Notes: generated by a model not told the origin, from the letters alone. Positions 42,401 to 50,445 are shown, counted from the stretch's first letter. The stretch: 64,000 bases of DNA from an uncultured Bacteroidales bacterium (GCA_900318015.1 ONJB01000015.1:1-64000); one strand, 5' to 3'. A program made the numbers and translations.

Positions 42401-42642
42401 ACGTGGGGGTCGCCTGGAAAGCGCCTTTCCGGTTGGAAATACCGACGGCTTATCTGCACTCCGGCCGGAATGATTTGGAAGTGAAGGTCATCAACCTCTG
42501 GCCGAACCGGATCATCGGCGACCTGCAGCCGGGCGCCGGCCGGAAATGGACCTATACCGCTTCGAACTGGTACACGGCCGATTCACCCTTGCTGCCTTCC
42601 GGCCTGCTGGGCCCGGTATCGGTGTCACGCATCCAGAAGTAA
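39472..42642 (+). CDS. GH106-like alpha-L-rhamnosidase (secreted glycoside hydrolase)
   Basis: Secreted glycoside hydrolase of 1056 residues. The signal peptide ends near VAGAQ, and the mature protein begins with the family landmark EARPRVWWHWMDGNVSIDGI. The (beta/alpha)8-type catalytic region continues with GIGGFHQFDAGG, ASAPGWSSTGGPWV, YVLTDSYEAGQMTW, YAESHENGHVF and HETSHQPDDRHKPG. The C-terminus has beta-sandwich domains (IARVKVNGFDVGVAWKAPF, a galactose-binding-type carbohydrate module). GH106 enzymes remove alpha-L-rhamnose from pectins such as RG-II. The gene stands alone, without SusC/SusD or a regulator. A hairpin terminator lies just beyond the stop, inside lplA. Confidence 0.88.
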   Translation: MKKRLFFLVCLLVSQVAGAQGLYEQFADPPQEARPRVWWHWMDGNVSIDGITKDIEWMERVGIGGFHQFDAGGIGMLPIVDETMPYLSPQWQVAVRYAMNLAAEKGMETAVASAPGWSSTGGPWVKPADAMKKLTWRTAEVTGGKVQLIRMPAHFDTPGTYQNIADGGDAEHWYQHVATLAVKLPDAEKSMQEMGASVTASGGHFTVSELTDGDFSQDLELPLPAGGEYAWIQYSFDHPQMIRALTLCGGQRRSIWRNTPPTYENRLEASDDGVTWRRVCDIPSACSQVLTMDIPATQARHFRLLVRQKTRIPEFVLHGVVKVNHAEDKAGFAAPFDFADYVTPETGDPVLQVEDLTLVDQGGKLIWNVPPGRWRIYRFGVSLTGKKNHPAPPEATGLEVDKLDPKAWEAYFKEFFRIYQGAPVQYVLTDSYEAGQMTWTGNMFQEFKERRGYSLFPWLPALTGEILRNTTETEHFLFDWRRTLGELMAENYDRLGGIARAAGLKGRYAESHENGHVFVGDGMDLKRTADIPMSAIWMDNAGAGSSIPMAMADIRESASVAHIYGQNIVAAESFTTSGVGGKNYSYCPENMKNTADIALSCGLNRFVIHETSHQPDDRHKPGLDLIGYGQWFNRHDTWAEEARPWMDYLARSSYLLQQGHFKADILYYYGEDNCITGLFGNQLPDIPAGYAYDFVNPYALQHAVFPLDGHLVTESGMSYKLLVLGPNCKTMTYALLKRILYLAQAGIPVCGTLPERCASLTDHQEAFDLLLMQLKPLFLDMPVKAALNARGIEPDCMIPDDWAYVHRETDREDIWWIRNFSGVPASSVVLLRGGEGQPRVLDPVTGKVQRITASTSPDGYRYFNLNMEADDALFVVIGKAPEVQVPVAPVRKVPVLTMKGSWNLSFDSGLGAPPTAVFDQLMSYTESTDPAIRYYSGTVTYRKAFTLKKRHLRKAAAFEIDLGSVKNIARVKVNGFDVGVAWKAPFRLEIPTAYLHSGRNDLEVKVINLWPNRIIGDLQPGAGRKWTYTASNWYTADSPLLPSGLLGPVSVSRIQK

Positions 42643-43608
42643 GGCGGTCAGTTCTTTTGGAGAGAGCCTGTCGAAACAGTTTTCGACGGGCTCTTTGCAT
42701 AAGACCGCCTCGATGGCTTCCCGCGTGAAGCGGCAGCCTTGCAAGGCTTCAGCGATGCGGTCCGCTGGAATGTTTCCCAGGAAATCGCCGCTGAAGCGGA
42801 GGCCGTCGATGCAGCCCGCCTTGAGGGAAAAGGAGGCTTCGACGCGGCCGCAGGCGAATTTCCTTCCGACACGGAAGGCTGCAACGGGGGAGTGTCCGTA
42901 GACCCATTCCCAAGTGCGGTATTTTGCGGTGGCATCGGCCTCGATTTGCGCGATTTGCGCTTCCGTCAGGCGGATCTCTCCGTCATCCCCTGCCAGAAGG
43001 GCCTGTAAAGCCGCCTGGAATGCATGAATGTCCTCGAACTGGGGAAGATACTCCTTGAGGTTTGCGACGCGGCTGCGGACCGAAGAAATGCCTGCGGCGG
43101 ACAGTTTGCTACCGGGGGTGGCCAGCACCTGCGTGAGCGTGTCGATGTCGACATCGTACATCAGCGTGCCGTGGATCATCAGCCGGTCCTTGGAGACGCG
43201 CTTGGCATAGCCGGAGCATTTGCGTCCGTCCACGAGGATGTCGTTCCGACCGCTGACTTCCGCAGGTACGCCCAAGGCGCGCAGAGCCCGGGCCATCGTC
43301 TCCACATAGGCGGGGTAGTCCGTCTCCAGGTCCCGGATGCGTCCGGTGATGGTGTAGTTGAGATTCTGGAGATCATGATAGACGGCGCCGCCGCCCGTCA
43401 CGCGCCGGGCCAGGACAATGCCCTTTTCCCGCAGGTAGGGGAGATTGACCTCGGCGTACGCGCTTTGGTTCAGGCCAATAATGACGGACGGCCGGTTCTG
43501 CCACAGGTAGAAAACCGGCTCGTCCGCCTTGAGTTGTTCCAGGCAGAACTCGTCGAACGCCATGTTGAAGTGCGGGTCCGTCGAGTAATTCTGGACGATG
43601 TATTTCAT
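42625..43608 (-). CDS. lplA: Lipoate--protein ligase A-like
   Basis: Attaches lipoate to 2-oxoacid dehydrogenase or glycine-cleavage carriers. The 327-residue protein has RPSVIIGLNQSAYAEVN, RRVTGGGAVYHDLQNLNYTI (the ligase signature), NDILVDGRKCSGYAKRV and MIHGTLMYDVD, then the C-terminal accessory domain of bacterial LplA. It starts three bases after the end of the decarboxylase beta-subunit gene, so it is the last gene of the biotin-dependent pump operon. Activity on lipoate is expected, though the context raises biotinylation as an alternative. The 3' end overlaps the GH106 gene by 18 bp. Confidence 0.9.
   Translation of the reverse strand: MKYIVQNYSTDPHFNMAFDEFCLEQLKADEPVFYLWQNRPSVIIGLNQSAYAEVNLPYLREKGIVLARRVTGGGAVYHDLQNLNYTITGRIRDLETDYPAYVETMARALRALGVPAEVSGRNDILVDGRKCSGYAKRVSKDRLMIHGTLMYDVDIDTLTQVLATPGSKLSAAGISSVRSRVANLKEYLPQFEDIHAFQAALQALLAGDDGEIRLTEAQIAQIEADATAKYRTWEWVYGHSPVAAFRVGRKFACGRVEASFSLKAGCIDGLRFSGDFLGNIPADRIAEALQGCRFTREAIEAVLCKEPVENCFDRLSPKELTALLLDA
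42664..42693. terminator. Hairpin inside the lplA 3' end, probably terminating GH106
   Basis: Arms GAGCCTGTCGAAA (42664-42676) and TTTCGACGGGCTC (42681-42693) pair over 13 positions with one G-T. TTT follows on the plus strand, 22 bp after the GH106 stop, inside lplA codons. Confidence 0.6.
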
Positions 43609-43611
43609 CTG

Positions 43612-44757
43612 TTATCCGAGGAAGGCCAGGAGGATACCGGCCGCCACGGCGGAACCGATCACGCCGGCCACGTTCGGGCCCATGGCGTGCATCAGCAGGT
43701 GGTTCTTCGGGTCGATCTCGCGGCCCACGACCTCGGACACACGGGCGCTGTCCGGCACGGCGGACACACCTGCGTTGCCGATGAGCGGGTTGATCTTCTT
43801 CGCCGGGTTCTTGATGAAGATGTTCATGATCTTCACGAAGCACACACCGCAAGTGGTGGCGATGACGAAGGAGAGGAGACCCAGACCGAAGATGAGGATG
43901 GACTTGGCGCTCAGGAACTTGTCGGCCTGCGTGGAAGCGCCCACGGTGAGACCGATCAGCATGGTCACGACATCGATCATCGGGCCGGCGGCGGTGTTCG
44001 CCAGACGGCGGGTCACGCCGCTTTCCTTCAGGAGGTTACCGAAGAACAGCATGCCCAGCAGCGGGAGACCGGACGGGACGATGAACGCGGTGGTGAGGAA
44101 GCCCACGATCGGGAAGATGATCTTCTCTTTCTGGGAAACGGAACGCGGGGCGGGCATCCGGATGAGGCGCTCCTTCTTGGTGGTCAGCAGGAGCATGATC
44201 GGCTTCTGGATCACCGGGACGAGGGCCATGTAGGAATAGGCCGACACGGCGATGGCGCCCATCAGGTCCGGGGCCAGCTTGGAGGACAGGAAGATGGCGG
44301 TCGGACCGTCCGCGCCGCCGATGATGCCGATGGCGCCGGCCTCGTTCGGGGCGAACCCGAACGCCAGGGCCAGGAGGTAGGCGCCGAAGATACCCATCTG
44401 CGCGGCGGCACCGATGAGGATGAGCCGCGGCTGGGAGATCAGCGCCGAGAAGTCGGTCATCGCGCCGATGCCGAGGAAGATCAGCGGCGGATACCAGCCC
44501 TGCCGCACACCCTGGTACAGGATGTTCAGGACCGATCCGTCCTCATAGATACCGATGTTCAGCCCCGGGAACATGGGGATGTTGCCGACGATCATGCCGA
44601 AGCCGATCGGAATCAGCAGCATCGGTTCCCACTCCTTCACGATGGCGAGCGTGATGAAGACCAGTCCGATGACGATCATCGCCACGTTCTGCCACGCGCA
44701 GTTGGCAAAACCGGTATATTCCCAGAACTGGGAGAGGGATTGGAAGATGTGCTCCAT
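43612..44757 (-). CDS. mmdB: Sodium-translocating decarboxylase beta subunit (MmdB/OadB)
   Basis: Membrane subunit of the biotin-dependent Na+ pump. It decarboxylates carboxybiotin and exports sodium. The 381-residue protein has about nine hydrophobic helices. Family landmarks are LIFLGIGAMTDFSALISQP, GIIGGADGPTAIFLSSKLAP with the aspartate of the Na+ site, and ISPLIGNAG-like KINPLIGNAGVSAVPDSAR and HAMGPNVAGVIGSAVAAG. The ATG at 44755-44757 is used; a TTG five codons earlier at 44772 is less likely. It is eight bases after the biotin carrier gene and three before lplA. Confidence 0.96.
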   Translation of the reverse strand: MEHIFQSLSQFWEYTGFANCAWQNVAMIVIGLVFITLAIVKEWEPMLLIPIGFGMIVGNIPMFPGLNIGIYEDGSVLNILYQGVRQGWYPPLIFLGIGAMTDFSALISQPRLILIGAAAQMGIFGAYLLALAFGFAPNEAGAIGIIGGADGPTAIFLSSKLAPDLMGAIAVSAYSYMALVPVIQKPIMLLLTTKKERLIRMPAPRSVSQKEKIIFPIVGFLTTAFIVPSGLPLLGMLFFGNLLKESGVTRRLANTAAGPMIDVVTMLIGLTVGASTQADKFLSAKSILIFGLGLLSFVIATTCGVCFVKIMNIFIKNPAKKINPLIGNAGVSAVPDSARVSEVVGREIDPKNHLLMHAMGPNVAGVIGSAVAAGILLAFLG

Positions 44758-44764
44758 ACGGGAA

Positions 44765-45190
44765 CTAGGCAATCGTTACGATCGGGTCGCCTTCCTGGAG
44801 GGTGTCTCCCTTATGCACGAGGATCTCCGTGACGGTGCCGTCCTTGGGGGCGGGGATCTCGTTCTCCATCTTCATGGCCTCGAGGATCACGAGCTTCTGG
44901 CCCTGCTTGACCTGCTGGCCTTCCTTGACGGAGATTTCGATGATGACGCCCGGAAGCGGGGAAGGAACCTTCTCGCCGGCGCCGGCGGGCTTCGCCGCGG
45001 GAGCGGCGGCTGCGGGCGCAGCCTGGGCCGGGGCGGCCGCCGGCTGGGGAGCCGGAGCGGCGACCGGCGCGTTCTCGGACTCCACCTCGTAGGTGGCGCC
45101 GTTCACGGTCACATCGAACAATTTGCCTTCCTTGGGATTGACGGTCACGTTATACTCCTTGCCGCCGATCTTGAACTTGTACTCTTTCAT
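44765..45190 (-). CDS. mmdC: Biotin carboxyl carrier subunit (MmdC-like)
   Basis: Biotinylated carrier of 141 residues. The N-terminus (KEYKFKIGGKEYNVTVN) is a small beta domain, followed by a flexible Ala/Pro-rich linker of about 35 residues (APQPAAAPAQAAPAAAAPAA region). The C-terminal biotinyl domain has PLPGVIIEISVKEGQQVKQG and the biotinylation motif EAMKMEN, with the target lysine between the methionines. It moves CO2 from the carboxyltransferase to the beta subunit. Confidence 0.96.
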   Translation of the reverse strand: MKEYKFKIGGKEYNVTVNPKEGKLFDVTVNGATYEVESENAPVAAPAPQPAAAPAQAAPAAAAPAAKPAGAGEKVPSPLPGVIIEISVKEGQQVKQGQKLVILEAMKMENEIPAPKDGTVTEILVHKGDTLQEGDPIVTIA

Positions 45191-45205
45191 ATCGCTGTAT
45201 TTGTT

Positions 45206-46171
45206 TTATCTGGGTAATTTTCTGAAAATCTGCTTCTTGTCGTTCCAGGCGGAACCTTCCTTGGGACGCATCGTCAAGACGAAGGACTCGTTGTCGTGCA
45301 CGGCGTCGGAGAAGTAAAGGTGCATGGCCATCGCGATGGCGGCATAGTCGTCGCCGCCCTGTTCCATGTCCATGGCAAGGGCGATGACGGCCGCGATCTC
45401 GTCGGTCGGAGCGCCGGCGGGCACTTCGGCCAGGCCGGCCTTCTTGCCTTTCTTTTCCTTCTTGGGTTTCGGAGGCTGGTTCTTCGCGGCGGCGGCCTTC
45501 TTGGCCGGGCGGTCGAAGAAGAGCCAGAACAGGAACCACAGGATGGCGAGGGCGCTGAACACGACCGTGACCGCGACGAGGGAGAGGATGCCGCCGTGCG
45601 GGTCCTTCTCCTTCATGGCTTCGGCCTTGGAGGCGGCGTTCAGGTCGCCGTTGAAGATGCCCGGGGAAGGAACCGTCGGGGTCGGGACGGGCTCGAATTC
45701 CCGCTGGCGCAGGTCGTGGGCCTCTTTCCGCATGGACATGCCGACCGGGATGTTGGCCGGGATGATCAAGGAGTCGATGACGGTGCGGCCGTCATTGGAG
45801 ACAAGATAGACGGTGCTGCCCGGGCGGACCTTGAAACTGGTATAGAAGGTGCCGTCGTCGCCGTTGCCGCTGGCATAGAACAGCGTGGTCTGGCGCGGGC
45901 CGATCTTGGTACGGAGGTCACCCTTGGGGATGATGCTCTTCTTGAGATTGGAGCGGTCGTCCGTCAGGAAGCACCCGGCGATGTTGACCGTCCCCTGGGA
46001 GGTGTTGAAGATCTCGATCCAGCCTCCCTGCCTTCCGTAGTCGTCCACGATGCCGGTGGAGTCCGGAACGGCCAGGGCCTCGGCGATGATGAGGTCGATG
46101 ACGTTCTGGGCGCGGAGGCTCGTGAAACTGACCGCGAGAAGGGCCAGGATGAGGAGAATGCGTTTTCTCAT
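45206..46171 (-). CDS. mmdD: OadG-like gamma/delta subunit with an exported lamin-tail domain
   Basis: Assembly subunit of the Na+ pump, 321 residues, far longer than the 85-120 residues of classical OadG. After a signal peptide (to about residue 21), residues 24-150 look like a lamin-tail (LTD) beta-sandwich: [24 protein letters not shown] and [13 protein letters not shown] single membrane helix follows at about 197-222 ([20 protein letters not shown]), then a Lys/Ala/Pro-rich cytoplasmic linker and a C-terminal segment [14 protein letters not shown] typical of OadG-like proteins. The start overlaps the mmdA stop by 4 bp (ATGA). Confidence 0.85.
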   Translation of the reverse strand: MRKRILLILALLAVSFTSLRAQNVIDLIIAEALAVPDSTGIVDDYGRQGGWIEIFNTSQGTVNIAGCFLTDDRSNLKKSIIPKGDLRTKIGPRQTTLFYASGNGDDGTFYTSFKVRPGSTVYLVSNDGRTVIDSLIIPANIPVGMSMRKEAHDLRQREFEPVPTPTVPSPGIFNGDLNAASKAEAMKEKDPHGGILSLVAVTVVFSALAILWFLFWLFFDRPAKKAAAAKNQPPKPKKEKKGKKAGLAEVPAGAPTDEIAAVIALAMDMEQGGDDYAAIAMAMHLYFSDAVHDNESFVLTMRPKEGSAWNDKKQIFRKLPR

Positions 46172-47703
46172 AACGGAAGGTTGTCGTGTTTCTTGGCAGG
46201 GACTTCCTGCTGCTTGTTCGCGAGCTGCTCGAGGGCGCGGATCACGCGGAAGCGGGTGTTCCGGGGCTCGATGATGTCGTCGATGTAGCCCTTCTGCGCG
46301 GCCTGGTAAGGGTTGGAGAAGAGTTCCTCGTATTCTTTCTTCTTCTCGTCGAAGATCTTCTGGGCGTTCTCGGGATCGTCCTTCATGTCCTTCGCGTAGA
46401 GGACGTTCACGGCGCCGTCGGCGCCCATGACGGCGATGTTGGCCGTCGGCCAGGCGTAGTTCACGTCGCCGCGGAGCTGCTTGCAGCTCATCACGATGTG
46501 CGCGCCGCCGTAGCCCTTGCGGAGGGTGACCGTCACCTTCGGGACGGTAGCCTCGCCATAGGCGTAGAGGAGCTTCGCACCGTTGGTGATGATGGCACCG
46601 TACTCCTGCTGCGTACCCGGCAGGAAGCCCGGGACGTCCACCAGGGTGACGAGCGGAATGTTGAAGGCGTCGCAGAAGCGGACGAAGCGCGCGGCCTTGC
46701 GGGACGCGTTGATGTCCAGCACGCCGGCCAGCACATCGGGCTGGTTCGCGACGATACCGACGCTGCGGCCGTTCATGTGCGCGAAGCCCACGATGATGTT
46801 CTTGGCGAAATCCTTGTGGACCTCGAAGAAACGGTTGTCGTCCACGATGCTGCGGATGACGCCGTACATGTCGTAGGCCTTGTTCGGATTGTCAGGGATG
46901 ATGTCGTTCAGGGCGTCGTCCGTGCGGCTCACCGGGTCGTTCGTGGCGGCCACGGGGGCTTCCTCCCGGTTGTTCTGCGGCAGGAAGGAAAGGAGTTCCT
47001 TGATGGTGGCGATGCCTTCTTCCTCGCTGGCGGCGGCGAAATGCGCGACACCGCTCTTGGAGGCATGGACGGATGCGCCGCCCAGGGACTCGTGGTCCAC
47101 GTCCTCGCCGGTGACGCTCTTGACGACCGCCGGTCCGGTGAGATACATGTAAGAGGTATTCTTGACCATCAGGGTGAAGTCCGTGAGGGCGGGGGAGTAC
47201 ACCGCGCCGCCGGCGCAGGGACCGAAGATGCCGCTGATCTGCGGCACCACGCCCGAAGCGAGGATGTTGCGCTCGAAGATCTCGCCGAAGCCGGCGAGGG
47301 CGTCGATGCCTTCCTGGATGCGGGCGCCGCCGGAATCATTCAGGCCGATGACGGGGGCGCCGGCGCGGACCGCCAGGTCCATCACCTTGCAGATCTTCTC
47401 GGACATGGTCTTGGAGAGGGATCCCCCGGCCACCGTGAAGTCCTGGGCGAACACGTACACCAGGCGGCCGTCCACCGTGCCGCAGCCGGTCACTACGCCG
47501 TCGCCGTCGAAGTGCTGCTGGTCCATGCCGAAGTTCGTGCAGCGATGCTGGACGAACATATCGTACTCCTCGAAGCTGCCTTCGTCGAGAAGGAGCGCAA
47601 TCCGCTCGCGGGCGGTCAGCTTGCCCTTGGCATGCTGGGCCTCGATGCGTGCCTTCGCCCGCCGCTCGACCAGCTTCTGGATGTTGTCTGTCTGAATGCT
47701 CAT
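46168..47703 (-). CDS. mmdA: Methylmalonyl-CoA decarboxylase alpha / acyl-CoA carboxylase carboxyltransferase subunit
   Basis: Carboxyltransferase of 511 residues that moves the carboxyl group of methylmalonyl-CoA to biotin. Landmarks are [20 protein letters not shown], the acyl-CoA pocket [52 protein letters not shown] and the second-half [17 protein letters not shown] and [11 protein letters not shown]. With the subunits downstream it forms a Na+-pumping decarboxylase that makes propionyl-CoA in the succinate-to-propionate route. The ATG at 47701-47703 is used; an in-frame ATG at 47724 abuts the -7 box TATCTTTG (complement of 47726-47733). Confidence 0.96.
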   Translation of the reverse strand: MSIQTDNIQKLVERRAKARIEAQHAKGKLTARERIALLLDEGSFEEYDMFVQHRCTNFGMDQQHFDGDGVVTGCGTVDGRLVYVFAQDFTVAGGSLSKTMSEKICKVMDLAVRAGAPVIGLNDSGGARIQEGIDALAGFGEIFERNILASGVVPQISGIFGPCAGGAVYSPALTDFTLMVKNTSYMYLTGPAVVKSVTGEDVDHESLGGASVHASKSGVAHFAAASEEEGIATIKELLSFLPQNNREEAPVAATNDPVSRTDDALNDIIPDNPNKAYDMYGVIRSIVDDNRFFEVHKDFAKNIIVGFAHMNGRSVGIVANQPDVLAGVLDINASRKAARFVRFCDAFNIPLVTLVDVPGFLPGTQQEYGAIITNGAKLLYAYGEATVPKVTVTLRKGYGGAHIVMSCKQLRGDVNYAWPTANIAVMGADGAVNVLYAKDMKDDPENAQKIFDEKKKEYEELFSNPYQAAQKGYIDDIIEPRNTRFRVIRALEQLANKQQEVPAKKHDNLPL

Positions 47704-47725
47704 GGTAGAATGGTTAAAAATCACA

Positions 47726-47733
47726 CAAAGATA
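47726..47733 (-). promoter_or_regulatory. Promoter of the methylmalonyl-CoA decarboxylase operon
   Basis: TATCTTTG on the minus strand, 22 bases upstream of the mmdA ATG and just downstream of the yebC terminator. Confidence 0.75.
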
Positions 47734-47753
47734 GTGATTCTTCAGCGAAAGGA

Positions 47754-47790
47754 CAAAAAAAAATCGCCGGAGCGACAGGGGCTCCGGCGA
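47754..47790 (-). terminator. Terminator after yebC
   Basis: A 10-bp stem TCGCCGGAGC (47764-47773) / GCTCCGGCGA (47781-47790). On the minus strand a run of nine T follows (47754-47762). On the plus strand CTTTTT follows, so it may act both ways. Confidence 0.88.
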
Positions 47791-47810
47791 CTTTTTCCGA
47801 GGCTGAAAGA

Positions 47811-48569
47811 TTACTCTTCAGCAGGCTTCATGGTGGTGTACACATTGGTAACGTCTTCGTCGTCCTCCAGGAGGCCGGTGAGCTTCTCGAGGGTGGCGCG
47901 CTGGTCGTCCGTGACCTCCTTGAGCTCCACGTTCGGGATCTGCTCGAAACCGCCGGAAGCGAGTTCGTAGCCGTTCTCCTCGATGTACTTCTGGATCTGG
48001 CCGTAGGAAGTGTAGTCGCCGTAGATGACGATCTCGCTGGTCACGTTCTCGTCCTCGTCCTCGATTTCCTGGCGGAAAACCTCGTCGGCGCCGAAGTCGA
48101 TCAGTTCGAGCTCCAGCTCGTCCAGGTCGATGGGCTTCGCGGGATCCTCCTTGATGCGGAAGACGCACTTGTGGTCGAACATGAAGGCGACGCTGCCGCT
48201 GGTCTGCAGGGAACCGCCGCACTTGGTGAAGTAGCTGCGGACATTCGCGACGGTGCGGGTGTTGTTGTCGGTCGCGGCCTCCACGAGGTAGGCGATGCCG
48301 AACGGGCCGAAGCCTTCGTAGATGATCTCCTTGAAGTCACCGGACTTGGCCTCGGTGGCTTTCTTGATAGCGCGCTCGATGTTCTCCTTGGGCATCTGCT
48401 CGGACTTCGCCTCGGCGATGAGGGCGCGGAGGCGGGGGTTGCCCGTCACCTCGGCGCCGCCCTGCTTGACGGCGATGGTGATTTCCTTGCCCAGCTTGGT
48501 GAAGGTCTTGGCCATGTGGCCCCAGCGCTTCATCTTGCGCTCCTTGCGGAATTCAAACGCTCTTCCCAT
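47811..48569 (-). CDS. yebC: YebC/PmpR family protein
   Basis: Cytoplasmic protein of 252 residues of the YebC/PmpR family, variously described as transcription regulators and as factors that relieve ribosome stalling at proline stretches. Landmarks are [26 protein letters not shown], given as [17 protein letters not shown], then [39 protein letters not shown] and [18 protein letters not shown]. The acidic end [14 protein letters not shown] is typical. It starts two bases after the TPR gene stop, so both are co-transcribed. Confidence 0.95.
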   Translation of the reverse strand: MGRAFEFRKERKMKRWGHMAKTFTKLGKEITIAVKQGGAEVTGNPRLRALIAEAKSEQMPKENIERAIKKATEAKSGDFKEIIYEGFGPFGIAYLVEAATDNNTRTVANVRSYFTKCGGSLQTSGSVAFMFDHKCVFRIKEDPAKPIDLDELELELIDFGADEVFRQEIEDEDENVTSEIVIYGDYTSYGQIQKYIEENGYELASGGFEQIPNVELKEVTDDQRATLEKLTGLLEDDEDVTNVYTTMKPAEE

Positions 48570-48571
48570 GA

Positions 48572-49243
48572 CTAGAATTCGATGCGGGTGATGTACTTGT
48601 CGATATCGGCGGCTTCGACAGCCTGCGGGTACTGGTCCTTGATCTTCTTGTAGCAGGCGAGGGCCTTGTCCTTGTCCCCGAGTTCCTCGGCGACCTGGCC
48701 GGCCTTCAGGAGGTAACCGGCGGCGAACAGGTTGTCCGCGGTCGCGGCGGCCTTCTCATAGGCGGCGAGGGCATTCTTGTAGTCCTCGAGACCCACATAG
48801 GCGTCACCGATGCCGGCCTGGGCGCGGGAGAGGAGGATCTTGTCCTCACCGGCGTACTTCTTGAAATACTTGACGGCCTTCTCGAAGTCGCCCAGCTGGA
48901 GGGCGCTGCCACCGGCATAGAGGTACACGGCTTCGCCGGCTTTCTTGCCATAGGTGCTGATGATCTCTTCGAAGCCCATGTTGTTGTCGTCACCGTTCAG
49001 GGCGAGTTCGAAGTCGCCGGCGGCGAACTTCTGCTCGGCCTTGAACATTTCCTTCTGGGCCTCCGCCTTCTTGGGCTGGTAGATGAAACGGTTGTAAGCG
49101 AGGATCGCGAGGGCGATCACGAGGACGGCTGCCACGCAGCCATAGATGAGTTTGGCGTTCTTCTGGAAGAACAGCTCGGTCTTGGAAACGGCTTCAGCGG
49201 TCTTCTGCTGACGGAGTTCCTGCTCGGTAGGTTTGTTTGCCAT
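48572..49243 (-). CDS. Membrane-anchored tetratricopeptide repeat protein (YfgM-like)
   Basis: Protein of 223 residues with a cytoplasmic N-terminal region (to about residue 32), one membrane helix (LIYGCVAAVLVIALAILAY) and an extracytoplasmic part with three to four tetratricopeptide repeats (EAVYLYAGGSALQLGDFEKAVKYFKKY, described by the LGDFEKAVKYFKK and LEDYKNALAAYEKA repeats, LGDKDKALACYKKI). The topology matches YfgM, a partner of the Sec translocon and periplasmic chaperones in E. coli; this assignment is inference. The -7 box TATTTTTG (complement of 49301-49308) gives a leader of about 54 nt. Confidence 0.87.
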   Translation of the reverse strand: MANKPTEQELRQQKTAEAVSKTELFFQKNAKLIYGCVAAVLVIALAILAYNRFIYQPKKAEAQKEMFKAEQKFAAGDFELALNGDDNNMGFEEIISTYGKKAGEAVYLYAGGSALQLGDFEKAVKYFKKYAGEDKILLSRAQAGIGDAYVGLEDYKNALAAYEKAAATADNLFAAGYLLKAGQVAEELGDKDKALACYKKIKDQYPQAVEAADIDKYITRIEF

Positions 49244-49300
49244 ATCTTTTCGTTTGTTATTAAATCAATGTAACTGCCCCCTATGGGCACATTCAGCCTG

Positions 49301-49328
49301 CAAAAATAGTAAAAAAATGTTATATTTG
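49301..49328. promoter_or_regulatory. Divergent promoter pair TPR protein / recF
   Basis: TATTTTTG on the minus strand (49301-49308) and TATATTTG on the plus strand (49321-49328), 12 bp apart. Confidence 0.75.
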
Positions 49329-49347
49329 CAATCAAGAACGCATTGCC

Positions 49348-50445
49348 ATGCCTACGCTCAAGAAAATCGTCGTCCAGGATTTCCGGAACATCGCCTTCCA
49401 GGAGCTGTCGTTCTCGCCGAATGTGAACTGCATCAGCGGGAACAACGGCGAGGGAAAGACGAACCTCCTGGATGCGATCTACTACCTGTCCATGACCAAG
49501 AGCGCCTTTCCCGCCCCCGACCGCTATAACTGGCGGTTCGGCACGGAAGGCTTCACCATCGGCGGTACATACCTGATGGACAACGGGCTGGAATCACGTT
49601 TTTCCATCCGCGTGGGGGAAGGGGAGAAGAAACTGGTCCGGGACGAAAAACCCTGCACCCGTATCTCCGAGCACATCGGTGTCCTGCCGGTCGTGATGGT
49701 CTCTCCCGGCGACATCGCCCTTGTAAGCGAGTCCGGCGAGGAGCGTCGCCGGTTCGTCAACGGCGTCCTCTCGCAGATGGACCGCAGCTATCTCGCGGCT
49801 GTCCAGACGTATAACCGCCTCCTGGCGCAGCGCAACAAGATGCTCAAGGACGGTAACGTGGACTGGGAACTGATGGACGTGTTCGACGCCCGGATGGCGG
49901 CCGCCGCGCAGCCCGCCTTCGAGGCCCGGAAACGTTTCTCGGAGGAGCTCCGTCCTGTCGTCCAGTCCTATTATAAACTCATCTCCGGAGGCAGCGAAGA
50001 AGTCTCCGTCGAATACCGGTCGGATCTTGCCAAGGCTCCGCTCGAGGAACTCCTCCGGGCCGGCCGCGAGCGGGACCAGGTTCTCCGGTTCACCGGCTCC
50101 GGCATCCAGCGGGATGATTTCCTTTTCACCCTGGACGGCCATCCCATCCGTCGCTGCGGCTCCCAGGGGCAGCAGAAGTCCTTCCTCGTCTCGCTCAAGT
50201 TCGCCCAGTATGAAATCATGCGGGAAGGCTATGGATATGCACCGATCCTGCTGCTGGACGATGTCTTCGACAAACTGGACATGACTCGGATCGGCAACCT
50301 CATCGGGATGGTCGCCGGCAGCGGGTTCGGCCAGATCTTCATCACCGACTGCAACAAGGTCCGCCTGTCCGGCATCGTGGACCGCATCACCGACGACCGC
50401 GCCTATTTCGATACGGCGGCCGGCGTCTTCACGAAAGTGGAGTAA
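49348..50445 (+). CDS. recF: DNA replication and repair protein RecF
   Basis: SMC-like ATPase that helps load RecA at gapped DNA. The 365-residue protein has the Walker A loop GNNGEGKTN (residues 31-39), the N-terminal landmark VQDFRNIAFQELSFSPNVN, the signature motif GSQGQQKSFLVSLKFAQ and the Walker B ILLLDDVFDKLD. The C-terminal IFITDCNKV is also typical. The ATG is 19 bases after the -7 box. The stop codon overlaps the dciA start (TAATG). Confidence 0.96.
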   Translation: MPTLKKIVVQDFRNIAFQELSFSPNVNCISGNNGEGKTNLLDAIYYLSMTKSAFPAPDRYNWRFGTEGFTIGGTYLMDNGLESRFSIRVGEGEKKLVRDEKPCTRISEHIGVLPVVMVSPGDIALVSESGEERRRFVNGVLSQMDRSYLAAVQTYNRLLAQRNKMLKDGNVDWELMDVFDARMAAAAQPAFEARKRFSEELRPVVQSYYKLISGGSEEVSVEYRSDLAKAPLEELLRAGRERDQVLRFTGSGIQRDDFLFTLDGHPIRRCGSQGQQKSFLVSLKFAQYEIMREGYGYAPILLLDDVFDKLDMTRIGNLIGMVAGSGFGQIFITDCNKVRLSGIVDRITDDRAYFDTAAGVFTKVE

